Source: Rhizobium sp. BK316 (GTDB lineage: Bacteria; Pseudomonadota; Alphaproteobacteria; Rhizobiales; Rhizobiaceae). Taken from it: a stretch of 64,000 nucleotides of DNA. Made by a program: the position numbers and the translations under genes. The notes below the pieces were generated by a model that made no database searches, had not been told where the DNA came from, and was given only the letters and a program-made list of their open reading frames with translations. The stretch spans positions 347,309 through 411,308 of the forward strand of contig NZ_JACHZR010000001.1 of NCBI RefSeq assembly GCF_014193695.1, read 5' to 3'. Positions 51,048-60,976 of this stretch are shown here, in pieces. Every line of letters starts with the position of its first letter. The first letter of the stretch is position 1.

Positions 51048-52913
51048 ATGCTCCAGAAGACCGCATCCGAACGTTTCCTGACGCCCGAACAGCTCGGCCG
51101 GCGCTCCCGGTTGGTCTGGCTGATCTTTGCCGTACTTGCTGCCATCTTGATCGGTACGGCGCTTTACGGCGCCGGCATTTATGGTCGCCTGCAGGCTATC
51201 GCAGCGTTGGAGGACCAGGGGCAGACAGACGCCAATCTCAAGGTGGCGCTGCTGCGTGCCGTGCTTGAGGGACCGCGAGCCCTGCCGCTGCTTCTCGCCG
51301 ATGATCAACAGGTACGGGACGCTCTCGCTTCAGGGCAGGGCGAGGCCGTCATGGGGCTTGACCGTAAGCTCCAGAGCCTCGTTGCCGGCACCCGCGCCTC
51401 GGTTCTCTATGTCACCGGCAAGAATGGCATCGCGATCGCGTCCAGCAATTGGCAGGAGCCCCTGAGCTTTGTCGGCAATGACTATTCCTTCCGTGACTAT
51501 TTCCGCCGCGCGATGGAAACGGGTACGGCTGAGCATTTCGCGCTCGGCAATGTCAGCAACCGGCCCGGCCTTTATATATCCCGGCGAGTGGGGGATGACG
51601 CGGCTCCGCTCGGCGTGGTCGTCGTTAAAATGGAATTCGATCAGCTGGAATCCGACTGGCGCGATGCAGCCCGGCCGGCCTATGTCACCGACGAGCATGG
51701 TGTCGTGCTGATTACCAGCCTGCCGTCCTGGCGTTTCATGACGGCCACGCCCTTGCCGCAGGAAAACCTGGCAGCGATCAGGAGCAGTCTGCAATTCGGC
51801 GAGGCGCCGCTGTTGCCTCTGCCGATCGATCAGCGGCAGGTGCTGCGGCCAGGAGCCGCGATCGTGCACGCCATCCTGCCGGGCGGCGGCGGGGAAGGCG
51901 AGTTCCTGCGATTACGCACGGAGGTGCCGTCGACATCCTGGCAACTGGAATATCTCGTGCCGACCGAGGTGCCCATTGCCTCTTCCGTGCGCGAGTGGCG
52001 GCTGCTGACACTGGCCGGGCTCCTTCCGGTGTTGGCAATCATGACCTTCCTGCTGCGCCGCCGCCAAATCGTCGTCATGCGTATTGCAGCCGAACGCGCT
52101 GCGCGTGAGCTGCTGGAGCGCCGGGTGCTGGAGCGGACCGAGGACCTGAGCCGTGCTCGCGACCGGCTGCAGGAGGAGATATCCGATCATCGCGCGACCG
52201 AGGCAAGGCTGCAGGTGGTGCAGCAGGAACTCGTGCAGGCAAACCGACTGGCGATCCTTGGCCAGGTCGCCGCCGGTGTGGCGCATGAGATCAACCAGCC
52301 GGTGGCGACCATCCGCGCCTATGCCGACAATGCCCGCACCTTCCTCAAACGCCAGCAGCCGCAATCGGCTGATGACAATCTCGATGCCATTGCCGGCCTG
52401 ACGGAACGTATCGGCACGATCACCGAGGAACTGAAGGCCTTCGCCCGCAAGGGCCGCACTGCAGCCGAACCGGTGGAACTGCGTGCCGTGATCGAAGGGG
52501 CTGTCGTGCTGCTGCGAAGCCGCTTTGCCGGTCGGCTGGATGCGTTGAATATCACGTTGCCATCCCCCGATCTGAAGGTGAGCGGAAACCGCATTCGCTT
52601 GGAGCAGGTACTAATCAATCTCTTCCAGAATGCGCTGGAAGCGCTCGAGGGCAGGGACGGAGCAAAGGTGGACATCTTCTGCGACGAGGCTGACAGCGAG
52701 GTGGCCGTGACTGTCGCCGATAACGGTCCCGGCATATCGAAAGATATTCTCGGTTCGCTCTTTTCTCCTTTCAACACCTCGAAGGAAAAGGGCCTCGGCC
52801 TCGGGCTTGTCATCTCCAAGGATATTATTGCCGACTATGGCGGTCGTATCGAGGTCGAGAGCAATGAGAGCGGCACCTGCTTTACCGTCTATTTGCAGAA
52901 AGCACAGGCATGA
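51048..52913 (+). CDS. dctB: C4-dicarboxylate sensor histidine kinase DctB
   Basis: With the ATG at 51048 the protein has 621 residues. A first membrane helix lies at about 22-45, and a periplasmic double-PAS/Cache sensor domain follows (about 46-305, with [19 protein letters not shown] and [14 protein letters not shown]). A second helix is near [18 protein letters not shown], then a coiled linker. The H-box [19 protein letters not shown] carries the phosphorylated His, and the ATPase has N-, G1- and G2-boxes ([29 protein letters not shown]). It senses periplasmic dicarboxylates and phosphorylates DctD. In-frame starts at 51033 and 50982 overlap the DctD sites. The stop overlaps dctD (ATGA). 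Confidence 0.93.
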   Translation: MLQKTASERFLTPEQLGRRSRLVWLIFAVLAAILIGTALYGAGIYGRLQAIAALEDQGQTDANLKVALLRAVLEGPRALPLLLADDQQVRDALASGQGEAVMGLDRKLQSLVAGTRASVLYVTGKNGIAIASSNWQEPLSFVGNDYSFRDYFRRAMETGTAEHFALGNVSNRPGLYISRRVGDDAAPLGVVVVKMEFDQLESDWRDAARPAYVTDEHGVVLITSLPSWRFMTATPLPQENLAAIRSSLQFGEAPLLPLPIDQRQVLRPGAAIVHAILPGGGGEGEFLRLRTEVPSTSWQLEYLVPTEVPIASSVREWRLLTLAGLLPVLAIMTFLLRRRQIVVMRIAAERAARELLERRVLERTEDLSRARDRLQEEISDHRATEARLQVVQQELVQANRLAILGQVAAGVAHEINQPVATIRAYADNARTFLKRQQPQSADDNLDAIAGLTERIGTITEELKAFARKGRTAAEPVELRAVIEGAVVLLRSRFAGRLDALNITLPSPDLKVSGNRIRLEQVLINLFQNALEALEGRDGAKVDIFCDEADSEVAVTVADNGPGISKDILGSLFSPFNTSKEKGLGLGLVISKDIIADYGGRIEVESNESGTCFTVYLQKAQA

Positions 52914-54277
52914 TTGACATGATCCCGGTCTTCCTTATCGATGACGACAAGGATCTCCTGAAGGCGACGAAGCAGACGCTGGAGCTTGCCGGCTTTGAGG
53001 TCTCGACCTTTTCTACCGCCGCAGAAGCGCTGAAGGCACTCAAGTCAGAATTTTCCGGGGTCGTGGTCTCGGATATTCGCATGCCGCAGATCGACGGATT
53101 GCAGCTCTTCGACCGCATCCGACGGCTGGATGAGGACCTTCCGGTGATCCTGATCACCGGGCACGGGGATATTCCGATGGCCGTCAAGGCAATCCAGGAC
53201 GGAGCCTATGACTTCATCACCAAACCTTTCGCAGCCGAGCGGCTGGTGCAGAGCGTGCATCGGGCAGTGGAAAAGCGCCGGCTCGTGCTGGACAACCGAT
53301 CGCTGCGCGAGGCTGCCGAACAGGCGCAGGGCGATCTGCCGCTGATTGGCCAGACGCCGGCCATGGAACGCCTGCGGCGGACACTTCGGCAGATCGCCGA
53401 TACCGATGTCGACGTGCTGGTGACCGGCGAGACCGGCAGCGGCAAGGAAGTTGTGGCAAGCCTGCTGCACCGCTGGAGCCGTCGCGCCAAGGGAAATTTC
53501 GTCGCCCTGAACTGCGGCGCCTTGCCGGAAACGGTGATCGAGAGCGAACTCTTCGGCCATGAGGCCGGCGCCTTTACCGGCGCGCAGAAGAGGCGTGTCG
53601 GCCGCATCGAGCATTCGAGCGGCGGAACGCTGTTTCTCGACGAGATCGAAAGCATGCCGGCCTCCGCACAGGTGCAGATGCTGCGCGTCCTGGAAATGCG
53701 TGAAGTCATGCCGCTCGGCACCAACGAAGTGCGGCCCGTCGACCTGCGTGTCGTGGCCGCCGCCAAGATCGATCTCGCCGATCCGCGCGAGCGTGGCGAT
53801 TTTCGCGAGGATCTTTACTATCGCCTCAATGTGGTGACGATCAGTATCCCGCCGCTCCGCGACCGACGAGATGACATCCCGCTTCTTTTCGCCCATTTCA
53901 CAGAACGCGCTGCCAACCGCTTTAAGCGCCCCGTTCGCTCGGCTTCACCTGAACTTTACCGCCACTTGAAAAGCCATGACTGGCCGGGCAACGTACGCGA
54001 GCTCTCGCATTTCGCCGAGCGCTTCGTGCTTGGCCTCGAAATCATGTCGGAGGAATCGAAGCAGAACGGGACGGAGGACAAAGAGGCCTCCCTTCCTCTG
54101 CCGGCGAGGATCGACCGCTACGAGGCCGATATCATCCGCGAGACGCTGACCCGCAACGAAGGCGACGTGCGCCGGACCATCGAAACACTCGGGATCCCGC
54201 GCAAAACCTTTTATGACAAGCTGCAGCGTCACGGCATCGAGCGGGCCGCTTTCAGCCCTTCGAAGGCGGATAGTTGA
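52910..54277 (+). CDS. dctD: C4-dicarboxylate response regulator DctD (sigma-54 activator)
   Basis: The 455-residue protein has a receiver domain with acidic pocket DDD at 11-13, phospho-acceptor D55 in SDIRMP, and K105. A sigma-54-interacting AAA+ domain follows, with Walker A GETGSGKE at 173-180, GAFTGA at 220-225 and Walker [11 protein letters not shown]. The C-terminal Fis-type helix-turn-helix is in [23 protein letters not shown]. Phosphorylated DctD binds the two sites upstream of dctA and drives open-complex formation by sigma-54 RNA polymerase. The ATG overlaps the dctB stop by 4 bp. Confidence 0.97.
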   Translation: MIDMIPVFLIDDDKDLLKATKQTLELAGFEVSTFSTAAEALKALKSEFSGVVVSDIRMPQIDGLQLFDRIRRLDEDLPVILITGHGDIPMAVKAIQDGAYDFITKPFAAERLVQSVHRAVEKRRLVLDNRSLREAAEQAQGDLPLIGQTPAMERLRRTLRQIADTDVDVLVTGETGSGKEVVASLLHRWSRRAKGNFVALNCGALPETVIESELFGHEAGAFTGAQKRRVGRIEHSSGGTLFLDEIESMPASAQVQMLRVLEMREVMPLGTNEVRPVDLRVVAAAKIDLADPRERGDFREDLYYRLNVVTISIPPLRDRRDDIPLLFAHFTERAANRFKRPVRSASPELYRHLKSHDWPGNVRELSHFAERFVLGLEIMSEESKQNGTEDKEASLPLPARIDRYEADIIRETLTRNEGDVRRTIETLGIPRKTFYDKLQRHGIERAAFSPSKADS

Positions 54278-54552
54278 GATGACCGGTTCGAGCAACCGCG
54301 GCACCAGGGCATCGTCAATTTCCATGCCGGTTATTTCAAAACGCTCAGCGATGCCGGCGACAGGATCGGTATCGAATACCGCAGGAGGGGAAGCCGTGAG
54401 ACGATCGCTCTCCCGGTCGACTGGATTGTCAATTGCACTGGCCTGGAACGTACAGGGCTGGCGCATTCACCGCTTCTGCAGGAAATGCGCCGGCAAGCTT
54501 TGTCGTTGCGGATCCGCTCGGGCTCGGAATTTCGGAAAATCCGGAGCCTTAA
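54278..54552 (+). pseudogene. C-terminal remnant of an FAD/NAD(P)-binding (YdhS-like) protein
   Basis: Directly after the dctD stop, and in the same frame, the translation reads HQGIVNFHAGYFKTLSDAGD and later LPVDWIVNCTGLER and SPLLQEMRRQAL. This is the pattern of the C-terminal part of FAD/NAD(P)-binding oxidoreductases (the VINCTG block). Near 54500 the matching sequence moves to another frame, giving ADPLGLGIS, a further family block that normally follows. The N-terminal FAD domain is missing and a frameshift is present, so this is a decayed fragment of about 90 codons. The family call comes from the motif order, not a database comparison. Confidence 0.6.
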
Positions 54553-54957
54553 TCGCGTGGGTTGAGTTGCCGGCCTGTTTTCGATCAGGCATTGCTTCAC
54601 TCGCGGAGGTCTCTTGGAGGCACATCTCGAATACGGACGGCGAGAAATCCTCGCTCCAACGAATCAGATAACCCTTAATCGGCACCAGCACATGTTCGCG
54701 TCGTTGGCGTGAAGGTGCGCGGCGCTCTCTTCAAAACCGCGCGCGAATGATACTCCCGGCGCTGCCGCAAAGCTATAGAGACTGTCAATTTTCGAGGATC
54801 AATTCGGTGGGTTGCGTGCACTTTTTTGTGTAGCGATGCCGGAATGCCAGCCATGTCTTATTTCCGCCCTTGAGGATCTTGATCTTTCAGAACATTGGCG
54901 CACCATCTTACTTAGCGAAGGCGAAAATCGCTGAGGCAGACCTTTATAGGAGGGCCT
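54553..54957. other. Gene-free stretch before the prkA operon
   Basis: No supported gene was seen. The stretch must contain the prkA promoter. I looked for a GGAAC-N16/17-CGTT general-stress (EcfG-type) promoter and did not find a good match. A strong ribosome-binding site, ATAGGAGGGCCT, ends the region directly before the prkA ATG. Confidence 0.4.
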
Positions 54958-56901
54958 ATGCTGAACAACTCCCTATTTGATGCGTTCACCCGTAACTACG
55001 AGTCTCGCCGCGAGACGGATATGTCTATCGCGGATTATCTTGCTTTGTGCAAGGAGGATCCGATGGCCTATGCCAATGCCACCGAGCGGCTGCTGGCGGC
55101 AATCGGCGAGCCTGAGATCGTCGACACAGCCAAGGATTCGCGGCGCGGTCGGGTGTTCATGAACAGAACCATTCGAACCTACCCGGCCTTTTCAGGGTTT
55201 TTCGGTATGGAAGAGACGATCGAACGCATCGTTTCCTTTTTCCGGCATGCGGCCCAAGGCCTCGAAGAGCGTAAGCAGATCCTCTACCTGCTCGGCCCGG
55301 TCGGCGGTGGTAAGTCCTCGCTCGCGGAACGCTTGAAGCAGCTGATGGAGGTCAATCCGATCTATGTCCTGAAAGCCGGCGACGACTTGAGCCCGGTCTT
55401 CGAAAGCCCCCTCAATCTCTTCGATCCCCTGACCATGGGGCCGTTGTTGCTTGAGCAATACGGCATTCCGACCCGCCGCCTCAGCGGCCTCATGAGCCCA
55501 TGGTGCCTCAAGCGCCTTGATGAATTCGACGGCGATATCTCTCGCTTCCGCGTGGTGCGAATCCAGCCATCGAGACTGCGCCAGATCGCGATTTCCAAGA
55601 CCGAACCGGGTGACGAGAACAACCAGGATGTCTCATCACTGGTCGGCAAGGTCGATATTCGCAAGCTTGAGCACTATTCGCAGAACGATCCCGATGCCTA
55701 CAGCTATTCCGGTGGGCTCAACCGCGCCAACCAGGGCGTGCTGGAATTCGTCGAGATGTTCAAGGCGCCGATCAAGATGCTGCATCCGCTGCTGACGGCG
55801 ACTCAGGAAGGCAACTATATGGGCACCGAGAATATCGGTGCGATTCCCTTCATGGGCATCATCCTTGCCCATTCGAACGAAGCGGAATGGCAGAGCTTCA
55901 AGGCCAACAGGAACAATGAAGCCTTTATCGACCGTATCTGCGTCATCAAGGTTCCCTATTGCCTCAGGGTCACGGAGGAACAGAAGATCTATGAAAAGCT
56001 GATCGAAGGATCGGAACTTGCGGATGCGGCCTGTGCGCCGGCAACCCTGGAAATGCTGGCTCGCTTCTCCGTCCTGTCACGGCTTCGCAAGCATGAGAAT
56101 TCCAATCTCTTCTCCAAGATGCGCGCCTATGACGGCGAAAGTCTGAAGGAAACCGATCCGCGCGCCAGGAGCGTGCAGGAATATCGCGATGCCGCTGGCG
56201 TCGATGAAGGCATGGACGGAATATCGACACGTTTCGCGTTCAAGGTTCTTGCGTCGACCTTCAACCACGACGCGACGGATATCGGAGCCGATCCCGTTCA
56301 TCTGATGTATGACCTGGAACAGGCCATCCGCCGCGAGCAGTTTTCCGAGGAGACGGAAAAACGCTACATGGAGTTTATCAAGGCAGAGTTGGCGCCGCGT
56401 TATGCGGAATTCATTGGCAACGAGATCCAGAAGGCCTATCTGGAATCCTATTCCGACTACGGTCAAAACCTGTTCGACCGTTATGTGGATTATGCCGATG
56501 CCTGGATCGAGGACGTCGATTTCAAGGACCCGGATACCGGTCAGATGCTCGACCGCGAACTTCTGAACCAGGAACTGACGAAGATCGAAAAGCCTGCGGG
56601 CATCGCCAATCCCAAGGATTTCCGCAACGAGATCGTCAAGTTTTCGCTCAGGTCGCGTGCTGCCAATGGCGGCAAGAATCCTTCCTGGACGAGTTACGAA
56701 AAGATCCGGGAAGTGATCGAAAAGCGGATGTTCTCGCAGGTCGAGGATCTGCTGCCGGTCATCTCATTCGGATCGAAGAAGGATAGTGAGACCGAAAAGA
56801 AACACAGCGAATTCGTCTCGCGCATGGTGGCGCGGGGCTACACGGAACGGCAGGTTCGCCGGCTGGTGGAATGGTACATGCGCGTCAAGCAGGCGAGTTA
56901 G
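54958..56901 (+). CDS. prkA: PrkA-family serine protein kinase
   Basis: The 647-residue protein has an N-terminal AAA+-type PrkA domain with Walker A GPVGGGKS at 113-120, KAGDDLSPVFESPLNLFDP near 140, GLNRANQGVLEFVEMFKAP near 263 and AHSNEAEWQSFKANRNNEAFIDRI near 305. A C-terminal PrkA domain follows, with EEIRK-like motifs near YEKIREVIEKRMFSQVEDLLPVISF. PrkA/YeaG is a conserved stress and stationary-phase kinase or AAA+ protein. It forms an operon with the YeaH-type and SpoVR-type genes, as here. Confidence 0.95.
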   Translation: MLNNSLFDAFTRNYESRRETDMSIADYLALCKEDPMAYANATERLLAAIGEPEIVDTAKDSRRGRVFMNRTIRTYPAFSGFFGMEETIERIVSFFRHAAQGLEERKQILYLLGPVGGGKSSLAERLKQLMEVNPIYVLKAGDDLSPVFESPLNLFDPLTMGPLLLEQYGIPTRRLSGLMSPWCLKRLDEFDGDISRFRVVRIQPSRLRQIAISKTEPGDENNQDVSSLVGKVDIRKLEHYSQNDPDAYSYSGGLNRANQGVLEFVEMFKAPIKMLHPLLTATQEGNYMGTENIGAIPFMGIILAHSNEAEWQSFKANRNNEAFIDRICVIKVPYCLRVTEEQKIYEKLIEGSELADAACAPATLEMLARFSVLSRLRKHENSNLFSKMRAYDGESLKETDPRARSVQEYRDAAGVDEGMDGISTRFAFKVLASTFNHDATDIGADPVHLMYDLEQAIRREQFSEETEKRYMEFIKAELAPRYAEFIGNEIQKAYLESYSDYGQNLFDRYVDYADAWIEDVDFKDPDTGQMLDRELLNQELTKIEKPAGIANPKDFRNEIVKFSLRSRAANGGKNPSWTSYEKIREVIEKRMFSQVEDLLPVISFGSKKDSETEKKHSEFVSRMVARGYTERQVRRLVEWYMRVKQAS

Positions 56902-56938
56902 GTAGGCTGTCCGAGCGAGTACCCATGTAGGAGCAAAC

Positions 56939-58216
56939 ATGCACATCATAGACCGGCGGCTCAATCCGCGCGGTAAAAGTTTGGAAAATCGACAAAGGTT
57001 TCTACGGCGTGCCAAGGACGCCGTGGAGCAGGCGGTAAAACAATCTTTGCAGAACCGCTCCATCCGCGATGTGCTTGATGGCGGCGAAGTCACTCTTCCG
57101 ATCGGCGGCATGGCCGAACCGGGCTTCCACCGGGGCGGAGGCGGAATTCAGGACCGCATCCTTCCAGGCAATCAGGAATTCGTCGAGGGCGATTTTATCA
57201 AGCGGCCACCGGCATCGGGCCGTGGCCGGTCGAAGGAGGCAGGAGAAGGCGATGGCGAGGATGGCTTCCGTTTCGTGCTCACCCGGAAGGAATTTCTCAA
57301 TATCTTCCTCGAAGATCTGGAATTGCCCGACCTCGCCAAACGCAGGCTGAGCGAGACCGAGGAGGTGACGCCGCAACGGGCCGGCTTCTCCGTTTCCGGC
57401 TCCCCCTCCAACATCGCCGTTGGACGCACGACCCGCCTTGCCATGATGCGGCGTCTTGCGCTTCACCGCCCGAAAGCGGAGGAAATCGAAGCGCTTCAGG
57501 AGCAGATCGACGAATGCGACAGCGAGGAAGAGCGTCTGGTTCTTGAGGAGAAGCTGAGGACGCTGACGACCAAGAGCAAGCGCATTCCCTATATCGATCC
57601 TCTCGACGTGCGCTACCGGCGCTTCGAAAACACGCCGAAACCTGTCGTCAAGGCGGTGATGTTCTGCCTCATGGACGTTTCCGGCTCCATGAGCGAACAT
57701 ATGAAGGATCTCGCCAAGCGCTTTTACCTGCTGCTCTATCTCTTCCTGTCGCAACGCTATGAAAAGGTCGAGATCGTCTTCATCCGCCATACGGAGAAGG
57801 CGGAGGAAGTCGACGAGGAGACCTTCTTCTACAGCCCGGCGACAGGCGGAACCCTGGTCTCCAGCGCGCTGGCCGCCATGCGTTCGATCGTTGCTGCGCG
57901 CTTCGATCCGACGGAGTGGAACATCTATGCGGCCCAGGCTTCGGATGGCGACAATTCCTATTCCGACGGCACTTTGACCGGCCAGCTGCTGCAGCAGGAA
58001 ATCCTGCCGGTCTGCCAGTATTTCGCCTATATCGAGGTTGGAGAGGAAGGCGGGGACTCCTCGATCTCCCGGTCACCGCTCTGGACGCTTTATGATGAGA
58101 TCCGCTCCGAGGGACTTCCCCTTGCCATGCGCAAGGTCTGCCGCAGGAACGAGATATTTCCAGTCTTCCACGATCTGTTTCAGAAGAAGACCGCCAAAGC
58201 GGGGGCAACGCCATGA
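56939..58216 (+). CDS. YeaH/YhbH family protein (DUF444)
   Basis: The 425-residue protein begins MHIIDRRLNPRGKSLENRQRFLRRAKDAV, the family N-terminus. An acidic and glycine-rich linker (about 65-110) follows, then a von Willebrand A-like domain with the metal site VMFCLMDVSGSMSEHMKDLAKRFYLLLYLFL near 240-270 and FFYSPATGGTLVSSAL near 300. It is the obligate neighbour of prkA. In E. coli yeaGH takes part in nitrogen-starvation and general stress responses. It overlaps the SpoVR-type gene by 4 bp. Confidence 0.93.
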   Translation: MHIIDRRLNPRGKSLENRQRFLRRAKDAVEQAVKQSLQNRSIRDVLDGGEVTLPIGGMAEPGFHRGGGGIQDRILPGNQEFVEGDFIKRPPASGRGRSKEAGEGDGEDGFRFVLTRKEFLNIFLEDLELPDLAKRRLSETEEVTPQRAGFSVSGSPSNIAVGRTTRLAMMRRLALHRPKAEEIEALQEQIDECDSEEERLVLEEKLRTLTTKSKRIPYIDPLDVRYRRFENTPKPVVKAVMFCLMDVSGSMSEHMKDLAKRFYLLLYLFLSQRYEKVEIVFIRHTEKAEEVDEETFFYSPATGGTLVSSALAAMRSIVAARFDPTEWNIYAAQASDGDNSYSDGTLTGQLLQQEILPVCQYFAYIEVGEEGGDSSISRSPLWTLYDEIRSEGLPLAMRKVCRRNEIFPVFHDLFQKKTAKAGATP

Positions 58217-59778
58217 AAGCCAGCACAGGGCATAAGGGAAAGCTGTTGTTTGAAGGCGCTGATTGGGATTTCCCGGCCTTGCAGCGCATTCATGACGCCT
58301 GTGAGGACATCGCGCTTGGAGAACTGGGACTGGATGTCTATCCGAACCAGATCGAGGTCATCACGTCGGAACAGATGCTCGATGCCTATTCTTCGACCGG
58401 CATGCCGCTCTTCTATCGCCACTGGTCCTTCGGCAAGCACTTTGCCCACCACGAAGCATTCTACCGCCGCGGGATGCGCGACCTCGCCTATGAGATCGTC
58501 ATCAACAGCTCGCCCTGCATCTCCTACCTGATGGAGGAGAATACAGCGACTATGCAGACGCTGGTCATTGCGCATGCCGCCTTCGGCCACAACCACTTCT
58601 TCAAGAACAACTACCTTTTCAAGCTGTGGACCGATGCAGAGGGCATCCTCGATTATCTCGACTTCGCCAAGGGTTATATTTCCCGCTGCGAGGAACGCTA
58701 TGGAGAGGTAGCCGTCGAGCGAACGCTGGATGCTGCCCATGCGCTGATGTCGCACGGCGTACACCGCTATGCCGGCAAGACGCAGGTGGACCTGAGGCAG
58801 GAGGAAAAACGGCAGCAGGAACGCCGCGCCCATGAAGAGAAGATCTTCAACGATCTCTGGCGGACGGTGCCTGTCGGTCAGAAGCGCAACAAGTCGGACC
58901 GCGATCTGGAGCACAGACGAGCCGCACTCGGTTTACCGCAGGACAATATCCTCTACTTCCTCGAAAAATCGGCGCCCCGGCTCCATTCCTGGCAGCGCGA
59001 GATCTTGCGCATCGTCCGCCACGTCGCCCAATATTTTCATCCCCAGCGCCAGACCAAGGTGATGAACGAGGGAACCGCCACCTACGTCCACTACAACATC
59101 ATGAAGCGTCTGCATGAGCGCGGACAGATCAGCGACGGCAGCTATTTCGAGTTTCTGAAATCGCACACGAACGTCGTTTTCCAGCCCATGTTCGACGACC
59201 GTCGCTTTTCCGGCTTCAATCCCTATGCGCTGGGTTTTGCGATGATGCAGGATATCGAACGCATCGTGAAGGAGCCCACAGACGAGGATCGCGAGTGGTT
59301 TCCTGATATCGCCGGACGAGGCGATGCCATGGCTGTCCTGCGCGATATCTGGGCCAATTACCGCGACGAGAGTTTCGTCAGCCAGTTCCTCAGCCCACGC
59401 CTCATGCGGCAGTGGCGCATGTTCCAGCTCCACGACGATCCGGAGATTGAGGAGGGTATTCTGGTTTCGGCAATCCATGACGAGCGCGGTTATCGGCGCA
59501 TCCGCCGGCAACTCTCACGCGACTACGACATAGGCCATACCGATCCGGCGATCGAGATCGTCGATGTCGATCTCGCCGGCGACCGCAGACTGCTGCTGCA
59601 GCACCGGGCCACCAATGACGAGTTCCTGGAAGAGGACGACCTGAAGCTCGTTCTGCAGCACCTTGCCGATCTCTGGAGCTATGACGTTCTTCTGGAAGAG
59701 CTCGACAGCAAGGACAGTATCGTGCGGAAGCACGTCGCCCATCCACGTAGCTTTTCGCGACAAAGCGAATTCGCCTGA
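58213..59778 (+). CDS. SpoVR family protein (YcgB-like)
   Basis: The 521-residue protein has the SpoVR blocks YPNQIEVITSEQMLDAYSSTGMPLFYRHWSFGKHF near 52-86, MQTLVIAHAAFGHNHFFKNNYLF near 118-140, PWQREI-type segment HSWQREILRIVRHVAQYFHPQRQTKVMNEGTATYVHY near 260-297, and DVDLAGDRRLLLQH near 450. The His/Glu-rich HFAHHEAFY and ATYVHYNIMKR motifs may bind metal. The molecular role is unknown. The ATG overlaps the YeaH-type stop. The prkA-yeaH-spoVR order is conserved in many proteobacteria. Confidence 0.94.
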   Translation: MKASTGHKGKLLFEGADWDFPALQRIHDACEDIALGELGLDVYPNQIEVITSEQMLDAYSSTGMPLFYRHWSFGKHFAHHEAFYRRGMRDLAYEIVINSSPCISYLMEENTATMQTLVIAHAAFGHNHFFKNNYLFKLWTDAEGILDYLDFAKGYISRCEERYGEVAVERTLDAAHALMSHGVHRYAGKTQVDLRQEEKRQQERRAHEEKIFNDLWRTVPVGQKRNKSDRDLEHRRAALGLPQDNILYFLEKSAPRLHSWQREILRIVRHVAQYFHPQRQTKVMNEGTATYVHYNIMKRLHERGQISDGSYFEFLKSHTNVVFQPMFDDRRFSGFNPYALGFAMMQDIERIVKEPTDEDREWFPDIAGRGDAMAVLRDIWANYRDESFVSQFLSPRLMRQWRMFQLHDDPEIEEGILVSAIHDERGYRRIRRQLSRDYDIGHTDPAIEIVDVDLAGDRRLLLQHRATNDEFLEEDDLKLVLQHLADLWSYDVLLEELDSKDSIVRKHVAHPRSFSRQSEFA

Positions 59779-59901
59779 GTGGGCGGGAACCTGCCTGCAT
59801 TCAAGAGACGTGATTCTTCAAACGTGATTGGACAGGCAGCGCAGTTGGGGTCAACCTTCTGATGGGGGCGTGCAGTCTATTTTTCCGAATAGGAGGCCGC
59901 T

Positions 59902-60333
59902 ATGGAACAATACGCAGTCGATCAGCTCAAAGCTATAGCCAGGGTCAGCCGCACCACTCCACAACTGTCTCGCGCCGAGCGCTTGGACCGGTGGGCGGAG
60001 CTCCTGGAAAGCGATCCCGCGCGTTCGCTCGTTACCCTTCGAGAAACCGAATATCTGCCCCGTGACCAGCGGGTGATGATGAGGATCGCCGGGTCGCCCA
60101 TATCCGTAGCCTATGCCGATCCGGTTCTGCGTGCCGCAGGTCTCGAGGGCGATACCTATGGGGACGCCCAGAGCTTTTTCGATCTTAACGATCGGCAGCT
60201 GCACGGGCTCGTCTGCTCCTGCCATTTTGGAGCACAGGTCGATGCAGGTGTCGTCGCCCGCCATCTGAGGGCAGCCTCCATGCCAGGTGCGAAGGGTATC
60301 CTGGCACGCATGCGGCTGCTTTTCACGCGATAG
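59902..60333 (+). CDS. Small uncharacterised protein following the spoVR operon
   Basis: A 143-residue soluble protein has no signal peptide or membrane helix. Notable parts are LSRAERLDRWAELLESDPARSLVTLRETEYLP near 22-53, RDQRVMMRIAGSPISVAYADPVLRAAGL and the Cys/His-bearing FFDLNDRQLHGLVCSCHFGAQVDAGVVARHLR near 92-123. I do not recognise the family. AATAGGAGG lies 6 bp before the ATG, and good coding character supports a real gene. It starts 123 bp after spoVR, so it may have its own promoter or follow the stress operon. Confidence 0.7.
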   Translation: MEQYAVDQLKAIARVSRTTPQLSRAERLDRWAELLESDPARSLVTLRETEYLPRDQRVMMRIAGSPISVAYADPVLRAAGLEGDTYGDAQSFFDLNDRQLHGLVCSCHFGAQVDAGVVARHLRAASMPGAKGILARMRLLFTR

Positions 60334-60357
60334 GCTGCGGCCACACAATTTTGGCGA

Positions 60358-60611
60358 CTAGAGACCGGGCAGCAGAACCGGGCCGGTGAAGTGCGGCACG
60401 TCGTAGCCGCGCTTCACCTGCGGCCGGGCGGCAAGCTGCAGATACCAACGGCAGACATTCGGGAAGTCGCTGAGATCGATCTTGTGGCGCATAAAACGCG
60501 AAACCCAGGGCCAGACGGCCATATCGGCGATGGAATAGTCGCACCGAATTCCTCGAGCGCGATCGAGACCTTCAGGCCGTTGGGTGTGATCCAGGTATAG
60601 AAATCGATCAT
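60358..60611 (-). pseudogene. Glutathione S-transferase gene with internal deletion
   Basis: From the ATG at 60611 the translation reads MIDFYTWITPNGLKVSIALE, then EFG, a thioredoxin-fold GST N-terminus. It then jumps within a few bases to a different frame reading DYSIADMAVWPWVSRFMRHK and onward to RWYLQLAARPQVKRGYDVP before a TAG at 60358-60360. This is the typical GST C-terminal end. About 120-130 codons between these parts are missing and the two ends are out of frame, so no GST can be made. The deletion junction is near 60543. Confidence 0.8.
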
Positions 60612-60655
60612 GGGACGGTCAGTCGAACATCACTTCATCGACCGGCAGTTTTGCC

Positions 60656-60952
60656 ATGCCGAAACGGCCGGTGAGGTCGGTGGCTCCTCCGACAAGGCGC
60701 TCGATGTCGCGACAAAGCCCCGGCATGGCAATCGTCGGCTCCCCCGATACCGTGCTGCGCACGCTGGAGGCCTATCAGAAGGCCGGTGTCGAAACGTTCA
60801 TTCTTTCCGGCATGCCGCTGCTTGAGGAAGCCTATCGTTTCGGCGAAAAGGTTTTGCCGCGTCTCGACGTCAGCAGGGAAGTGTCGAAGGCGCGCAACTA
60901 CACCTGGTCGACGCTCTTCGATCGCGACCTCTCGACCGTCAAGAGCGCCTGA
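60656..60952 (+). pseudogene. C-terminal fragment of an LLM-class (alkanesulfonate-type) flavin monooxygenase
   Basis: From about 60722 the frame reads GMAIVGSPDTVLRTLEAYQK, then AGVETFILSGMPLLEEAYRF and GEKVLPRL. This matches the last 70 residues of SsuD-type alkanesulfonate monooxygenases (GSPETVAxRL then [20 protein letters not shown]). The first 280 or so residues are absent, and the 20 codons before 60722 do not match. It lies 24 bp before the TRAP transporter genes in the same direction, so an intact monooxygenase probably once shared that operon. It could still be translated as a short protein. Confidence 0.7.
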
Positions 60953-60976
60953 CAACACGGCAAGAAAGCAAGTTCA

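Noticed and set aside
54958..56901. PrkA considered as a Hanks-type Ser/Thr kinase
   Set aside because: No Hanks kinase motifs; the protein is an AAA+-type PrkA with a Walker A motif.
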